Source: Microbacterium bovistercoris
Lineage (GTDB): Bacteria > Actinomycetota > Actinomycetes > Actinomycetales > Microbacteriaceae
Assembly (NCBI RefSeq): GCF_003387575.1
Contig: NZ_QUAB01000043.1
Span: 1-64,000 of the forward strand
Direction of reading: 5' to 3'
Length of the DNA: 64,000 nt
Under the pieces are notes generated by a model. It was not told the DNA's origin and ran no database searches. It saw nothing but the letters and a program-made list of their open reading frames with translations. Shown piece after piece: positions 40,514-48,512 of the stretch; position 1 is the stretch's first letter; every line of letters begins with the position of its first letter. A program made the position numbers and the translations under genes.

Positions 40514-41980
40514 TCAGGCGGCGACCACCTCCGCGGCATCCGCCTCGGCCAGCGCCTTCTCCTCGGCGAGGTGCGCGCGCACCGCGCGCACGCCGGGCAG
40601 CAGCAGGCTCGCGATGGCCGCGATGGCCAGGCCGGTCAGCGCGACCGCGACCGAGGCGCCCAGCGCGTCGACCATGGAGGCGCGGCTCCAGTCGTCGCCG
40701 ATCCGGGCGAAGAAGATCGTGGTCGAAACCGCGATGCCGGCGGCCGCGCCGATCTGCTGGAACGTGCTGTACGTGCCGGATGCTGCGCCCGCATCCGCCA
40801 CCGGCACGGTCGCGAGCGCGACGTCGACGAGCGGGATGATGATCAGTGACAGGCCGATGCCGGCCGTGAGCATGCCGCCGACAGCCGCCCAGCCGGTGAA
40901 GTCGGCGCCGGCGGCGACGAGCACCGTGTAGGTCCACCAGATGCCGACGCCCATCAGCACGCAGCCCGCGGCGATCAGCGCCTTGCCGAGCTTGGCGGTG
41001 AGGGGCACCGCCAGACCGGTGCCGAGCATCGCTCCGACGCTGAAGGCCAGCAGGTTCAGACCGGCGCCCAGGGCGTCGAAGCCCAGCGCGAGCTGCAGGT
41101 AGAGCAGGAACGGCAGCGTGAACGCGTTCATCGCGCCCTGGAACATCGCCTGCGTGACGAGTCCGGCGGAGAAGCCGCGGTTGCGGAACAGCGGCAGCGG
41201 CAGCAGAGCGGAGCCGTCGTGCGCCATCCGACGGCGGGAGTGTGCGATGAACACGAGCAGCAGCACGACCCCGGCGCCGACGACCGCCCACAGCCACGCC
41301 GGCCAGCCGAGCGAGCGTCCCTCGATGAGCGGGATCATCAGGCACAGCAGCGTGCCCGTGAGCAGCGCCACGCCCCAGAAGTCGGTGCGCAGCGGGTGCT
41401 CGGATCGCGTCTCGGGCACGAAGCGCGCCGCGAGGACCGCGATGACGATGCCGACGGGCAGGTTGATGAAGAAGATCGAGCGCCAGCCGAGACCGGCGAT
41501 GTCCGCGTCGACGAGCCAGCCGCCGAGAAGCGGCCCGATGACGGCGGCCAGACCGGTGACCGCGCCGACCAGGCCGTAGATCGGCGCGCGTTCACGCGGC
41601 GAGTACAGAGCCTGGATGGTCGCGAGCAGCGGCGGCACCATGAGAGCAGCGAACAGTCCCTGGATGATGCGGGAGGCGACGAGCGCCTCGCCCGACCACG
41701 CCGAGGCGGCCAGAGCCGAGGCGGCGGTGAAGCCGATGATGCCGATGAGGAACAGCCTCTTACGGCCGAAGATGTCGCCCAGCCGGCCGCCCGTGATGAG
41801 GGCGACGGCGAACGCGAGGATGTAGCCCGAGACGATCCATTCGAGGGCGGTGGGGCCCGCGCTCAGTCCGGCGCCGATCGCCGGGAGCGCGACCTGAACG
41901 ATCGTCACGTCGAGCAGGTCCATGAATGAGGCGAACAGGAGGATGCCGATGGCAAGCCCTCGTCGCGTGGTGGTGCCCAT
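40514..41980 (-). CDS. DHA2 family (EmrB/QacA-like) MFS drug exporter
   Basis: A 488-residue transporter with about 14 membrane segments, the DHA2 signatures LDVTIVQVALP near the N-terminus and GRLGDIFGRKR, and motif C-like GLVGAVTGLAAVIGPLLGG. It exports drugs or dyes with protons. It is divergent from a MarR gene, and two operator-like sites separate them, so it is probably MarR-repressed. Confidence 0.93.
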   Translation of the reverse strand: MGTTTRRGLAIGILLFASFMDLLDVTIVQVALPAIGAGLSAGPTALEWIVSGYILAFAVALITGGRLGDIFGRKRLFLIGIIGFTAASALAASAWSGEALVASRIIQGLFAALMVPPLLATIQALYSPRERAPIYGLVGAVTGLAAVIGPLLGGWLVDADIAGLGWRSIFFINLPVGIVIAVLAARFVPETRSEHPLRTDFWGVALLTGTLLCLMIPLIEGRSLGWPAWLWAVVGAGVVLLLVFIAHSRRRMAHDGSALLPLPLFRNRGFSAGLVTQAMFQGAMNAFTLPFLLYLQLALGFDALGAGLNLLAFSVGAMLGTGLAVPLTAKLGKALIAAGCVLMGVGIWWTYTVLVAAGADFTGWAAVGGMLTAGIGLSLIIIPLVDVALATVPVADAGAASGTYSTFQQIGAAAGIAVSTTIFFARIGDDWSRASMVDALGASVAVALTGLAIAAIASLLLPGVRAVRAHLAEEKALAEADAAEVVAA

Positions 41981-42017
41981 GAGGTGTCCTTCCTTAGACT
42001 GGGGATGTCTCCTTCAT

Positions 42018-42044
42018 GGAATATTTCCGAATCGGGATAATTCC
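42018..42044. promoter_or_regulatory. MarR-type operator pair
   Basis: GGAA-TAT-TTCC (42018-42028) and the related GGGATAATTCC (42034-42044) lie in the 95-bp gap between the exporter and MarR genes. The repeated, locally AT-rich half-sites fit MarR dimer binding. Confidence 0.65.
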
Positions 42045-42075
42045 ACAACGGAGAGAATAGGCAGGGGAGGACGCG

Positions 42076-42546
42076 ATGTCAAGCAGGTCCGAGGTGATCG
42101 GTCGCCTCAACGGTGAGATGCAGGTGCTGATCGCGGACGCCGTGCTGCGGAACGAGCGCATCGCCCGCACTCTGGGCCTGAACGTCGTCGACCTGCAGGC
42201 CTTCGGTGTGCTCGCCCGGGCGGGACGCCCTCTCACCGCCGGCGAGCTCGGCCAGCGCACCGAGCTGCCGAGCAGCACGACCACCCGGGTCATCGATCGG
42301 CTCGAGAAGCAGGGGCTGGTGAGCCGGATCTCCGATCCCGCGGACCGCCGCCGGGTGGTGGTGCAGGTCGATCATGAGCAGCTCGCCCGGATCAGTTCGC
42401 CCGCCGAGGGATCGCCGTACGCGGAAGTGTCGGCGCACATGGATCGGGTGTACGCGGGATTCACTCTCGACGAGCTCGAGGTCGTCGCACGGTACTTCGC
42501 CGCGATGAATGCGCCGACCTCGGCCGACGCGTCAGCCGAGGACTGA
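42076..42546 (+). CDS. MarR family transcriptional regulator
   Basis: A 156-residue winged helix with TAGELGQRTELPSSTTTRVI as recognition region and the wing DRLEKQGLVSRISDPADRRR. GGGGAGG lies upstream of the ATG. It is divergent from the DHA2 exporter and followed 8 bp later by an unknown membrane protein. Typical for exporter control in response to a phenolic or cationic compound. Confidence 0.93.
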   Translation: MSSRSEVIGRLNGEMQVLIADAVLRNERIARTLGLNVVDLQAFGVLARAGRPLTAGELGQRTELPSSTTTRVIDRLEKQGLVSRISDPADRRRVVVQVDHEQLARISSPAEGSPYAEVSAHMDRVYAGFTLDELEVVARYFAAMNAPTSADASAED

Positions 42547-42554
42547 GGGCGGCC

Positions 42555-43298
42555 ATGTCCAGGCAGCTGTCGACCGCTGAGCAGCAGCAGCGCCGAAAGG
42601 CGCGGCAGATCCGCCGCCGCGACCGCGAGGAGCGCGAGCGTGAACAGGCTCGATGGAAGATGTCGGCCGGGACGGCCGCCGTGATCCTGGTCGCCGCGGC
42701 GCTTCTCAGCGCCGGCATCGGCTGGGTGATGACGCCGACGCTGATGCCGGATGCCGATCCGGTGACGGCCATCGTGACAGGTGCGCTCACCGGCGGGATC
42801 TCCGCGCTGCTCGCCGCCGCCGGGATCGTCGGCATGCTCGGCGTCAAGCCCCGGTGGGTGTTCATCAGTTCATCGCTGGCGGTCGGCGGCGTGATGTACT
42901 TCGCCGTTCTCGACGCAGCCGGTGCGGTGCCGTTCACGCGGATCGGATGGATGGTGTGCGCGGTCGTGCTCACCGCCGGATTCCTGGGGATCGGTGTCTT
43001 CGGCGTCAGTGTCGAGAAGTCCGGCACGCGGCCGATCGTCACTCTCGCTGTCAGCGCGGTGATCACGGCGACCGGTGCGGTGCTCCTCGGCGGAGGGCTG
43101 GGCGCATCGGGCCCGATCTTCGTCGGGCTGTGGACGGTCGGCGGGCGTACCGTCGATGCCAGCCCGGCGGACGGGCTGGCACCCGTCGCGTTCGCGCTCT
43201 TCGGCATGATCGTCACGACGCTCGGAGTCTTCGCGCTCGCCGGCTGTGGCTGGGCTTCGATCCAGCGGCGCAGGAAAGGTCGACCCGTCGTCCGCTGA
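42555..43298 (+). CDS. Unknown membrane protein
   Basis: Not assigned to a named family. The 247-residue product begins with a strongly basic and acidic stretch (QQRRKARQIRRRDREER) of helical character, then about six hydrophobic segments and a short basic tail (RRRKGR). It starts 8 bp after the MarR gene, so it may be co-transcribed with it. Confidence 0.75.
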   Translation: MSRQLSTAEQQQRRKARQIRRRDREEREREQARWKMSAGTAAVILVAAALLSAGIGWVMTPTLMPDADPVTAIVTGALTGGISALLAAAGIVGMLGVKPRWVFISSSLAVGGVMYFAVLDAAGAVPFTRIGWMVCAVVLTAGFLGIGVFGVSVEKSGTRPIVTLAVSAVITATGAVLLGGGLGASGPIFVGLWTVGGRTVDASPADGLAPVAFALFGMIVTTLGVFALAGCGWASIQRRRKGRPVVR

Positions 43299-43348
43299 CC
43301 GGCGCCTCGGCTGGTTCCGGATGCGTGACGCGTCGTTGCCGGTTACGA

Positions 43349-43363
43349 TACCCAGGTGGGGTA
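43349..43363 (+). promoter_or_regulatory. CsoR-type copper operator over promoter
   Basis: TACCC-N5-GGGTA matches the G/C-rich palindromes bound by CsoR copper-sensing repressors. TACGAT just upstream (43344-43349) could be the -10, with a leaderless start at GTG 43356, so the operator covers promoter and start. The two downstream genes look like copper proteins. Confidence 0.65.
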
Positions 43364-43790
43364 CTCAATGCGGATAGGACGGCTGATCGCCGTCATCGTC
43401 CTGCTCGCGGGTCTGCTCGGCATGCATGTGCTCGGGCTGCACGGCACCGCCGAGCATCACGGCATGTCCGAGACCACGGTCGCCCACGCGCTGACGACGG
43501 ATGCTGCGCAGCCGACAGTTGCCGCGGAAGCCGGGGTTCTGCACGCAGAGGCCGGTCACAGCGCTGCATCATCCGCCGTCCTGCAGACCCCCACCGGGCA
43601 CGGCTTCGGAGCCGACGGCATGATGGCCGCGATGTGCGTGCTCGCACTGCTCGCCGGCATCCTGCTGCTGCGTGCACCCTCCCTTCGCGGCGGACTGCCG
43701 ACGCCCGGCACCCTGCTGCGCGTGCTCGCCGTGGTGCCCGCCTCCCCGCAGCCTCCCTCTCTCGACGTTCTCTGCATCAGTCGCAGATGA
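43356..43790 (+). CDS. Membrane-associated protein, DUF6153-like
   Basis: The protein is up to 144 residues from GTG 43356; ATG 43368 is an alternative start. An N-terminal signal or membrane helix is followed by a His/Met-rich region (HGTAEHHGMSE and HAEAGHSA), then a second hydrophobic helix (AAMCVLALLAGILLL). Such small proteins are found next to DUF305 genes in actinomycetes. The His/Met content suggests copper handling. A CsoR-type operator overlaps the start. Confidence 0.72.
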   Translation: MGYSMRIGRLIAVIVLLAGLLGMHVLGLHGTAEHHGMSETTVAHALTTDAAQPTVAAEAGVLHAEAGHSAASSAVLQTPTGHGFGADGMMAAMCVLALLAGILLLRAPSLRGGLPTPGTLLRVLAVVPASPQPPSLDVLCISRR

Positions 43791-43848
43791 CCTGTGCCCT
43801 GGCGCGCCCGCGCGCCGAAGCACCGTCATCGAACACTGAAGGAGAACC

Positions 43849-44430
43849 ATGAACACCATTCGCCGCGCCCTGATCACGGGCGCAGTCGTCCTGTCGCTCG
43901 GCACCCTCGTCGCGTGCACTCCGACGCCGTCGGGACACGAGAACATGCCGGGGATGTCGCAGTCGCCGGCATCCGACGCCGTCGCGAACGACGCCGATGC
44001 GATGTTCGCGAGCATGATGATCGTCCACCACGAGCAGGCGATCGAGATGAGCGATCTCGTGCTCGCCAAGGAGGGCCTCGACCCCGACGTCGCGGACCTC
44101 GCCACGCGCATCAAGGAGGCGCAGGGCCCCGAGATCGAACAGCTCAACGGCTGGCTCGACGACTGGGACGTGCCGGCCGCCGACGACTCGATGGATCACG
44201 ACGACGGCATGATGAGCGCCGACGACATGGCCGCGCTGGAGGCGGCGTCCGGAGCGGATGCCGGGAAGCTGTTCCTCGAGCAGATGATCGTGCACCACGA
44301 GGGCGCCGTCAACATGGCGGAGGACGAGGTGGAGAACGGGAAGAACCCGGACGCCACTGCCCTCGCGCAGAAGATCATCGACGCGCAGACCGACGAGATC
44401 GCCGAGATGAGGGGGCTGCTCGCGGGCTGA
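43849..44430 (+). CDS. DUF305 lipoprotein, probable copper-binding
   Basis: A 193-residue lipoprotein (lipobox LVAC) with two repeats of the DUF305 core, MIVHHEQAIEMSDL and MIVHHEGAVNMAED. A Met/His/Asp-rich linker lies between them. DUF305 includes CopM, an extracellular copper-binding protein. GAAGGAGA precedes the ATG. It follows the DUF6153-like gene by 58 bp and probably shares the CsoR-type promoter. Confidence 0.9.
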   Translation: MNTIRRALITGAVVLSLGTLVACTPTPSGHENMPGMSQSPASDAVANDADAMFASMMIVHHEQAIEMSDLVLAKEGLDPDVADLATRIKEAQGPEIEQLNGWLDDWDVPAADDSMDHDDGMMSADDMAALEAASGADAGKLFLEQMIVHHEGAVNMAEDEVENGKNPDATALAQKIIDAQTDEIAEMRGLLAG

Positions 44431-44435
44431 GGCTC

Positions 44436-44503
44436 GGGAGCGCCCGCACGCCACGGGAACGGATGCGCGACGCGTCCGGGCATCCAGTCGTGCGGGCGTT
44501 CCC
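44436..44503. terminator. Terminator between convergent genes
   Basis: GGGaGCGCCCGCACG (44436-44450) pairs with CGTGCGGGCGtTCCC (44489-44503) around a 38-nt spacer that can fold further. It separates the copper genes from the convergent toxin gene. Confidence 0.55.
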
Positions 44504-44523
44504 CGGCCCGTGCAGGTGACGGG

Positions 44524-44844
44524 TCAGAAGAGGCCGAGCTTCAGCAGCAGTGCGCGATCCAACGCCGCGATCTCCGCGCTCTCGAGCCCACCGCGAAACG
44601 TGCCGAGCCGGCCGGCGTCGATCGAGTAGATCTGATCCGTCAGGATGCGGGTGCGGACTCCGTCCACGTCTATCTCGGGGCGATAAACGGCACTTCCGGC
44701 CGAGGTCGATGTCATGGCGACGGTCACGGTGCTCGAGGCGAACGCGTCGGACTGGATGATGACGGCCAGACGCGCACCCTGCTGTTCCCGACCGCGGGCG
44801 CCGGGCAGCGCTTTGATCTCGTAGATCGCGCCGCGGAAGATCAC
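44524..44844 (-). CDS. mazF: MazF/PemK-type endoribonuclease toxin
   Basis: A 106-residue MazF fold with GAIYEIKALPGARGREQQG at the N-terminus (toxin catalytic strand region), RLAVIIQSD, and LTDQIYSIDAGRLG. The family cleaves single-stranded mRNA at short sequences. It is coupled to the antitoxin upstream by ATGA. The cleavage sequence cannot be predicted. Confidence 0.9.
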   Translation of the reverse strand: MIFRGAIYEIKALPGARGREQQGARLAVIIQSDAFASSTVTVAMTSTSAGSAVYRPEIDVDGVRTRILTDQIYSIDAGRLGTFRGGLESAEIAALDRALLLKLGLF

Positions 44845-45065
44845 TCCGCGACGCCCATGAACCGTTGGATCGCGAGCATCTCGGCCTGGTCGTCCGCGTC
44901 GGTCGCGAGCCGCTCGGCGTCGTCTTGCGCGCGACGCAGCAGCAGTTCGCGGTAGGTGTGCAGTACGGCGAACCGCACTCCGTCGGAGCGGCTGCCGTGT
45001 TCGGCTGCCAGCTCGCTGAGGGCGGTCTCGAGTGCGCTGTCCGTCCGGACGTTGAGGGTGGCCAT
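44841..45065 (-). CDS. mazE: MazE-like ribbon-helix-helix antitoxin
   Basis: A 74-residue protein with an RHH start (MATLNVRTDSALETALSELA) and a charged C-terminal tail that would wrap the toxin. It overlaps the MazF gene by ATGA. It probably binds the perfect palindrome at 45070-45098 just upstream of its own start. Confidence 0.88.
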   Translation of the reverse strand: MATLNVRTDSALETALSELAAEHGSRSDGVRFAVLHTYRELLLRRAQDDAERLATDADDQAEMLAIQRFMGVAE

Positions 45066-45069
45066 GGTT

Positions 45070-45098
45070 CCAGTGTAATACGAACCGTATTACACTGG
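45070..45098. promoter_or_regulatory. Perfect palindromic mazEF operator
   Basis: Perfect 13-bp arms, CCAGTGTAATACG and CGTATTACACTGG, around a 3-nt spacer begin 5 bp upstream of the antitoxin start. This is a strong candidate site for autoregulation by the antitoxin or the complex. Confidence 0.85.
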
Positions 45099-45169
45099 GC
45101 GGCTCCTGATGGATCCGGAAGGCGGCCCGGAGTCCACGGTCCTAAGTCCGATCCAAGAGCGGGCGGCTC

Positions 45170-45865
45170 TCAGGGATTCAGCGAGGCGGCCGCGACCTGC
45201 GCCTGCAACAGCGGCAGCGTGCGCGACGGTTCGGGCCGGATGCCGAGCACCTTCGCCAGCTCCAGGGCGAGGAGTGCGTGGCCGGCCGCGTTCGGGTGGA
45301 AGGGGTCGTTCATCAGCCCCCATGGCACACCGCCGTGGCCGATCTCGGCGAAGCGGGCGTGCTGGTCGACGAGCAGCACGTCGTCGCGCGCGGCGACATC
45401 GCGGATCGCCTGCGCAAACGCGCCGATGCGCGCCCGCTCGGGCGCGGCGGCCACGTCGACCGAGGGCGGCGTCAGCAGCACGGGCACCGCGCCCAGAGCG
45501 CGCACACGGGCGACGAACTCGGCGATGGAGGCGCCGAACTTCGCCGGTTCCAGCGTCGCCACCGCGGTGGAGCAGTCGTTGGTGCCGATCATCAGGGTGA
45601 CGACGTCGGGGTTCCAGGACGCCACACGGCGGTCGAAGTCGGCGAGGATCTGCACGATCTTGTGTCCACTGATCGCCGAGTTGATCAGGATGTCGCGGGT
45701 GCGGGCCAGCTCGCCGCGGATCAGCTCGTGCAGGTGCTCGGGGTAGGTGCGCCCGCCCTGCGTGTGCACGAGTCCGTGGGTGATCGAGTCGCCGGTGATC
45801 ACCCAGTTCAGGGGCTCGTCGGCGGTGAGTGCGGCCTGCAGTCGAGAGTTCTCGGCGGTGGTCAT
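45170..45865 (-). CDS. SGNH/GDSL hydrolase
   Basis: A 231-residue esterase/lipase-type hydrolase with all four blocks: GDSITHG (Ser27), the glycine block, GTND and DPFHPN with the catalytic Asp and His. There is no signal peptide. The substrate could be an acetyl ester or a short acyl ester; sugar de-esterification is common in this family. Confidence 0.9.
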   Translation of the reverse strand: MTTAENSRLQAALTADEPLNWVITGDSITHGLVHTQGGRTYPEHLHELIRGELARTRDILINSAISGHKIVQILADFDRRVASWNPDVVTLMIGTNDCSTAVATLEPAKFGASIAEFVARVRALGAVPVLLTPPSVDVAAAPERARIGAFAQAIRDVAARDDVLLVDQHARFAEIGHGGVPWGLMNDPFHPNAAGHALLALELAKVLGIRPEPSRTLPLLQAQVAAASLNP

Positions 45866-45971
45866 GTGGCTATTCTTCCGGGTCGGTGAGAAACGTCTGT
45901 GGTCATGGGAAACGCTGCGTCACGGTGTTTCTCGCGACGGGAGGCGTTTCTCGGAGGCATCCGGCGGAGGT

Positions 45972-46916
45972 TCAGAGGGGGACGGGCGCGCGTGTGGCCA
46001 GCGACCGGTAGGCGGCATCGACGACGGTGACGGCGTCGACTGCGTCCGCGGGCAGGATGCGGGCATCCGTCCCGTCCTCCAGCGCGGTCAGGAAGTCGCG
46101 CAGCTGGGTCAGGTACGGACTCTCGCCGGCGTCCGCAGGCGGAAGGTAACCGTCGGGCGGGGCCTCGGCACTGTCGTGCCGGAGCCGACCCGTCGAGCCG
46201 ATCACCTCGATGGTGGTGCGGAAGGGCGTGCCGGGCCCGAGCCAGCCACCGTGGATGCGGCTGACCGCGCCGCTGCGGTGCGTGAGCACGACGTCGGCGG
46301 TGACGACGCGCGGCAGGACGCCCGCAGAGGACGGCGGATCCTGGACTGCTGATACGGATGCCACAGGTCCGGCGAGCCAGATCGCCTGATCGATGTCGTG
46401 GATCATCAGGTCTCGGATGAGGCCGCCTCCGGCGTTCTCGTCGAAGAACCAGGCCGCGTCCGGTCCCGCTCCGACGCGGCTCAGCACCAGTTCGGTGACG
46501 TCGCCGATCATCCCGTCGCCGACCCACTGCTTGATCCCACGGTAGTCCGGGAAGTAGCGCACCACGTGCGCGGGAAACAGCCGCACGCCGGCATCCGCCG
46601 CCGCGCGCACGATCACGGCGGCATCCTCGGCCGTCGCAGCGAGCGGCTTCTCGCAGATCACGTGCCGGCCGCGCGCGATCGCGCGCAGGGCGAGTTCCGG
46701 ATGCGTGGCCGTGGGACTGATGATGTCGACGACGTCGGATGCGTCGATCAGCGCGTCGAGATCGTCGACGATCTCGACGTCGTACATCTCTGCCAGCGCC
46801 GTCGCAGCTGTGCGTCGCAGGATCCGGACCTCGGCGCTCAGCGCCAGCAGCGCCTCGACATGCGGCGCGGCGATGCCGCCCGCACCGATCAGTCCGACCC
46901 GCAGCTTCGTCGTCAT
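45972..46916 (-). CDS. Gfo/Idh/MocA family oxidoreductase
   Basis: A 314-residue NAD(P)-dependent dehydrogenase. The N-terminal Rossmann motif is GLIGAGGIAAPHVEAL and the catalytic lysine is in ICEKPLAATAED. It likely oxidises a sugar or inositol-type polyol. It is divergent from the ceramidase-like gene, with a 13-bp-arm inverted repeat element in between. Confidence 0.92.
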   Translation of the reverse strand: MTTKLRVGLIGAGGIAAPHVEALLALSAEVRILRRTAATALAEMYDVEIVDDLDALIDASDVVDIISPTATHPELALRAIARGRHVICEKPLAATAEDAAVIVRAAADAGVRLFPAHVVRYFPDYRGIKQWVGDGMIGDVTELVLSRVGAGPDAAWFFDENAGGGLIRDLMIHDIDQAIWLAGPVASVSAVQDPPSSAGVLPRVVTADVVLTHRSGAVSRIHGGWLGPGTPFRTTIEVIGSTGRLRHDSAEAPPDGYLPPADAGESPYLTQLRDFLTALEDGTDARILPADAVDAVTVVDAAYRSLATRAPVPL

Positions 46917-46939
46917 GGTCTCATCCTGCCCGGCGCCCG

Positions 46940-47128
46940 CGTTCAGGTCGCAATTCTGGTCGCCTCGGACCCGGGGATGTGCTGAGCAGCTCCCATGCGT
47001 GGACGGCGATCTCCCGCGGAGTGGCGCCGGCACAGAGGGTGACGCGACGAGCTGCGATCGCAGCAGCGCCGGCGGCACGTACACGTCTCTCCGACGCCCA
47101 CGATCTGACGTATTCTGCGACCTGAACG
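46940..47128. repeat. 189-bp element with 13-bp terminal inverted repeats
   Basis: CGTTCAGGTCGCA (46940-46952) and TGCGACCTGAACG (47116-47128) are exact inverted copies in the gap between two divergent genes. No open frame or target-site duplication is evident. It may be a wide operator for both genes or a MITE-like element. Confidence 0.6.
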
Positions 47129-47141
47129 AGGGAGGGCGCGG

Positions 47142-48383
47142 ATGCCGCAGACGGAGACGCTGCTGGTCGGCGCCGCCGTCCGCTCCGTGGCCGTGCCCGC
47201 CGGCACCGCGATGTCCGGCTACGCCGCCCGCACCTCGGGCAGTACCGGCACCCACGACCCGCTCACCGTCCGCGCCCTGGTGCTCGGGCGGATCGCACTG
47301 GTCGCGGTGGACTGCTGCGTGCTGCACGAGGACACCTGCGCCGTCGCCCGCGCCGCGGCGATCGCCACCGGGACCGCCGACGAGGTCGTGGTGCATGCGA
47401 CGCACACGCACTCCGGCCCCTGCGTCGGGTGGGGACGTGCGGGCGCCGACCAGCCGGAGGTGCGCGCCGCCGTCACCGCTGCGATCCCGGATGCCGTCGT
47501 CGCTGCCGCCGCTCGGAGACTGCCGTGCGCGGCCCGCTTCTCGGAGGCGTTCGGCGCGGATGTCGCCCGCGATCGCCGGCATCCGGAGCGCCGCATCGAC
47601 CCGCCAGTGCAGACCGTCGGCTTCGACCACGACGGTCGTCGCGTCGCCACACTCGTCACCTACGCGTGCCATCCGGTGGTGCTGGATGCGGCGAACACAC
47701 TGATCAGCGGTGACTTCGTCGCGTCGCTGCGCGAACAGGTCGAGCAGGCCTTCCCCGGCAGCGTGTGCGTCTACGTCACGGGTGCCGCGGGCGATGTGAA
47801 CCCCGGCGACTTCAGCCCGGAGTCGTCGTACGTGCCCGGCGGCGAGGGGCACTCTTTCGCCGACGCGGAGCGCATCGGCAGGACCCTGGCTCGGACGGCG
47901 CTGGACGCGCCGGTGTGCCGGATCGAAGCGCAGGATGCCGCGTTCGCGACCGCCGCCGTCGCACTCGAGACGGAGTCCGAGGGCGACATCGCAGCAGAGG
48001 CCCGCGTCTGGCGCGACGAGCTCGCCCGCGGAACCGACCGGGCGGCATTGCTCGAGGAATGGCTGCGGTGGGCGGAGGACCGCCCGCACGGCACCGGATG
48101 GACCGGACGCGTGTCGGTGATCTCGGTCGGCGCCCTGCGGATCGTGGGCCTGCCCGGCGAGCCGTTCCTCGCGGCATCCGATCGTCTGCGCGCCGCGCAC
48201 GACGGACCGGTCCTCGTGCTCGGCTACTGTGACGGCGTCGCCGGCTATCTGCCCGACGAGGCGGAGTACGTGCACGGCGGCTACGAGGTCGCGGACGCGC
48301 ACCGCTACTACGGCATGCCGGCGCCCTTCGCGCGCGGGTCGCTGGAACGCGTCATCGCCGCGGCGGGCGAGCTGCTCCAATAG
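47142..48383 (+). CDS. Neutral/alkaline ceramidase-like protein
   Basis: A 413-residue protein with the THTHSGP zinc-site motif (residues about 86-92) and the conserved CHPVVLDA and TGAAGDVNP segments of ceramidase-like hydrolases. It has no signal peptide, so it is cytoplasmic, unlike secreted ceramidases. Such short forms occur with sugar or amide catabolic genes and probably hydrolyse an amide or sugar lactone; the substrate is unknown. Confidence 0.85.
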   Translation: MPQTETLLVGAAVRSVAVPAGTAMSGYAARTSGSTGTHDPLTVRALVLGRIALVAVDCCVLHEDTCAVARAAAIATGTADEVVVHATHTHSGPCVGWGRAGADQPEVRAAVTAAIPDAVVAAAARRLPCAARFSEAFGADVARDRRHPERRIDPPVQTVGFDHDGRRVATLVTYACHPVVLDAANTLISGDFVASLREQVEQAFPGSVCVYVTGAAGDVNPGDFSPESSYVPGGEGHSFADAERIGRTLARTALDAPVCRIEAQDAAFATAAVALETESEGDIAAEARVWRDELARGTDRAALLEEWLRWAEDRPHGTGWTGRVSVISVGALRIVGLPGEPFLAASDRLRAAHDGPVLVLGYCDGVAGYLPDEAEYVHGGYEVADAHRYYGMPAPFARGSLERVIAAAGELLQ

Positions 48384-48512
48384 TCCGGGTCGCAGAGACC
48401 CACGGGCCGACACGACGTCGCGCTGAGTTCTGCCGCGTCCGGGGTGATCATTGCTCTGCAGACGGTCGTGCACGACGATGGAGTCGGACGTGAGCGACAC
48501 GAGGGAGAGACC

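Noticed and set aside
46940..47128. An insertion sequence
   Set aside because: No transposase frame and no target-site duplication; only the terminal inverted repeats support mobility.
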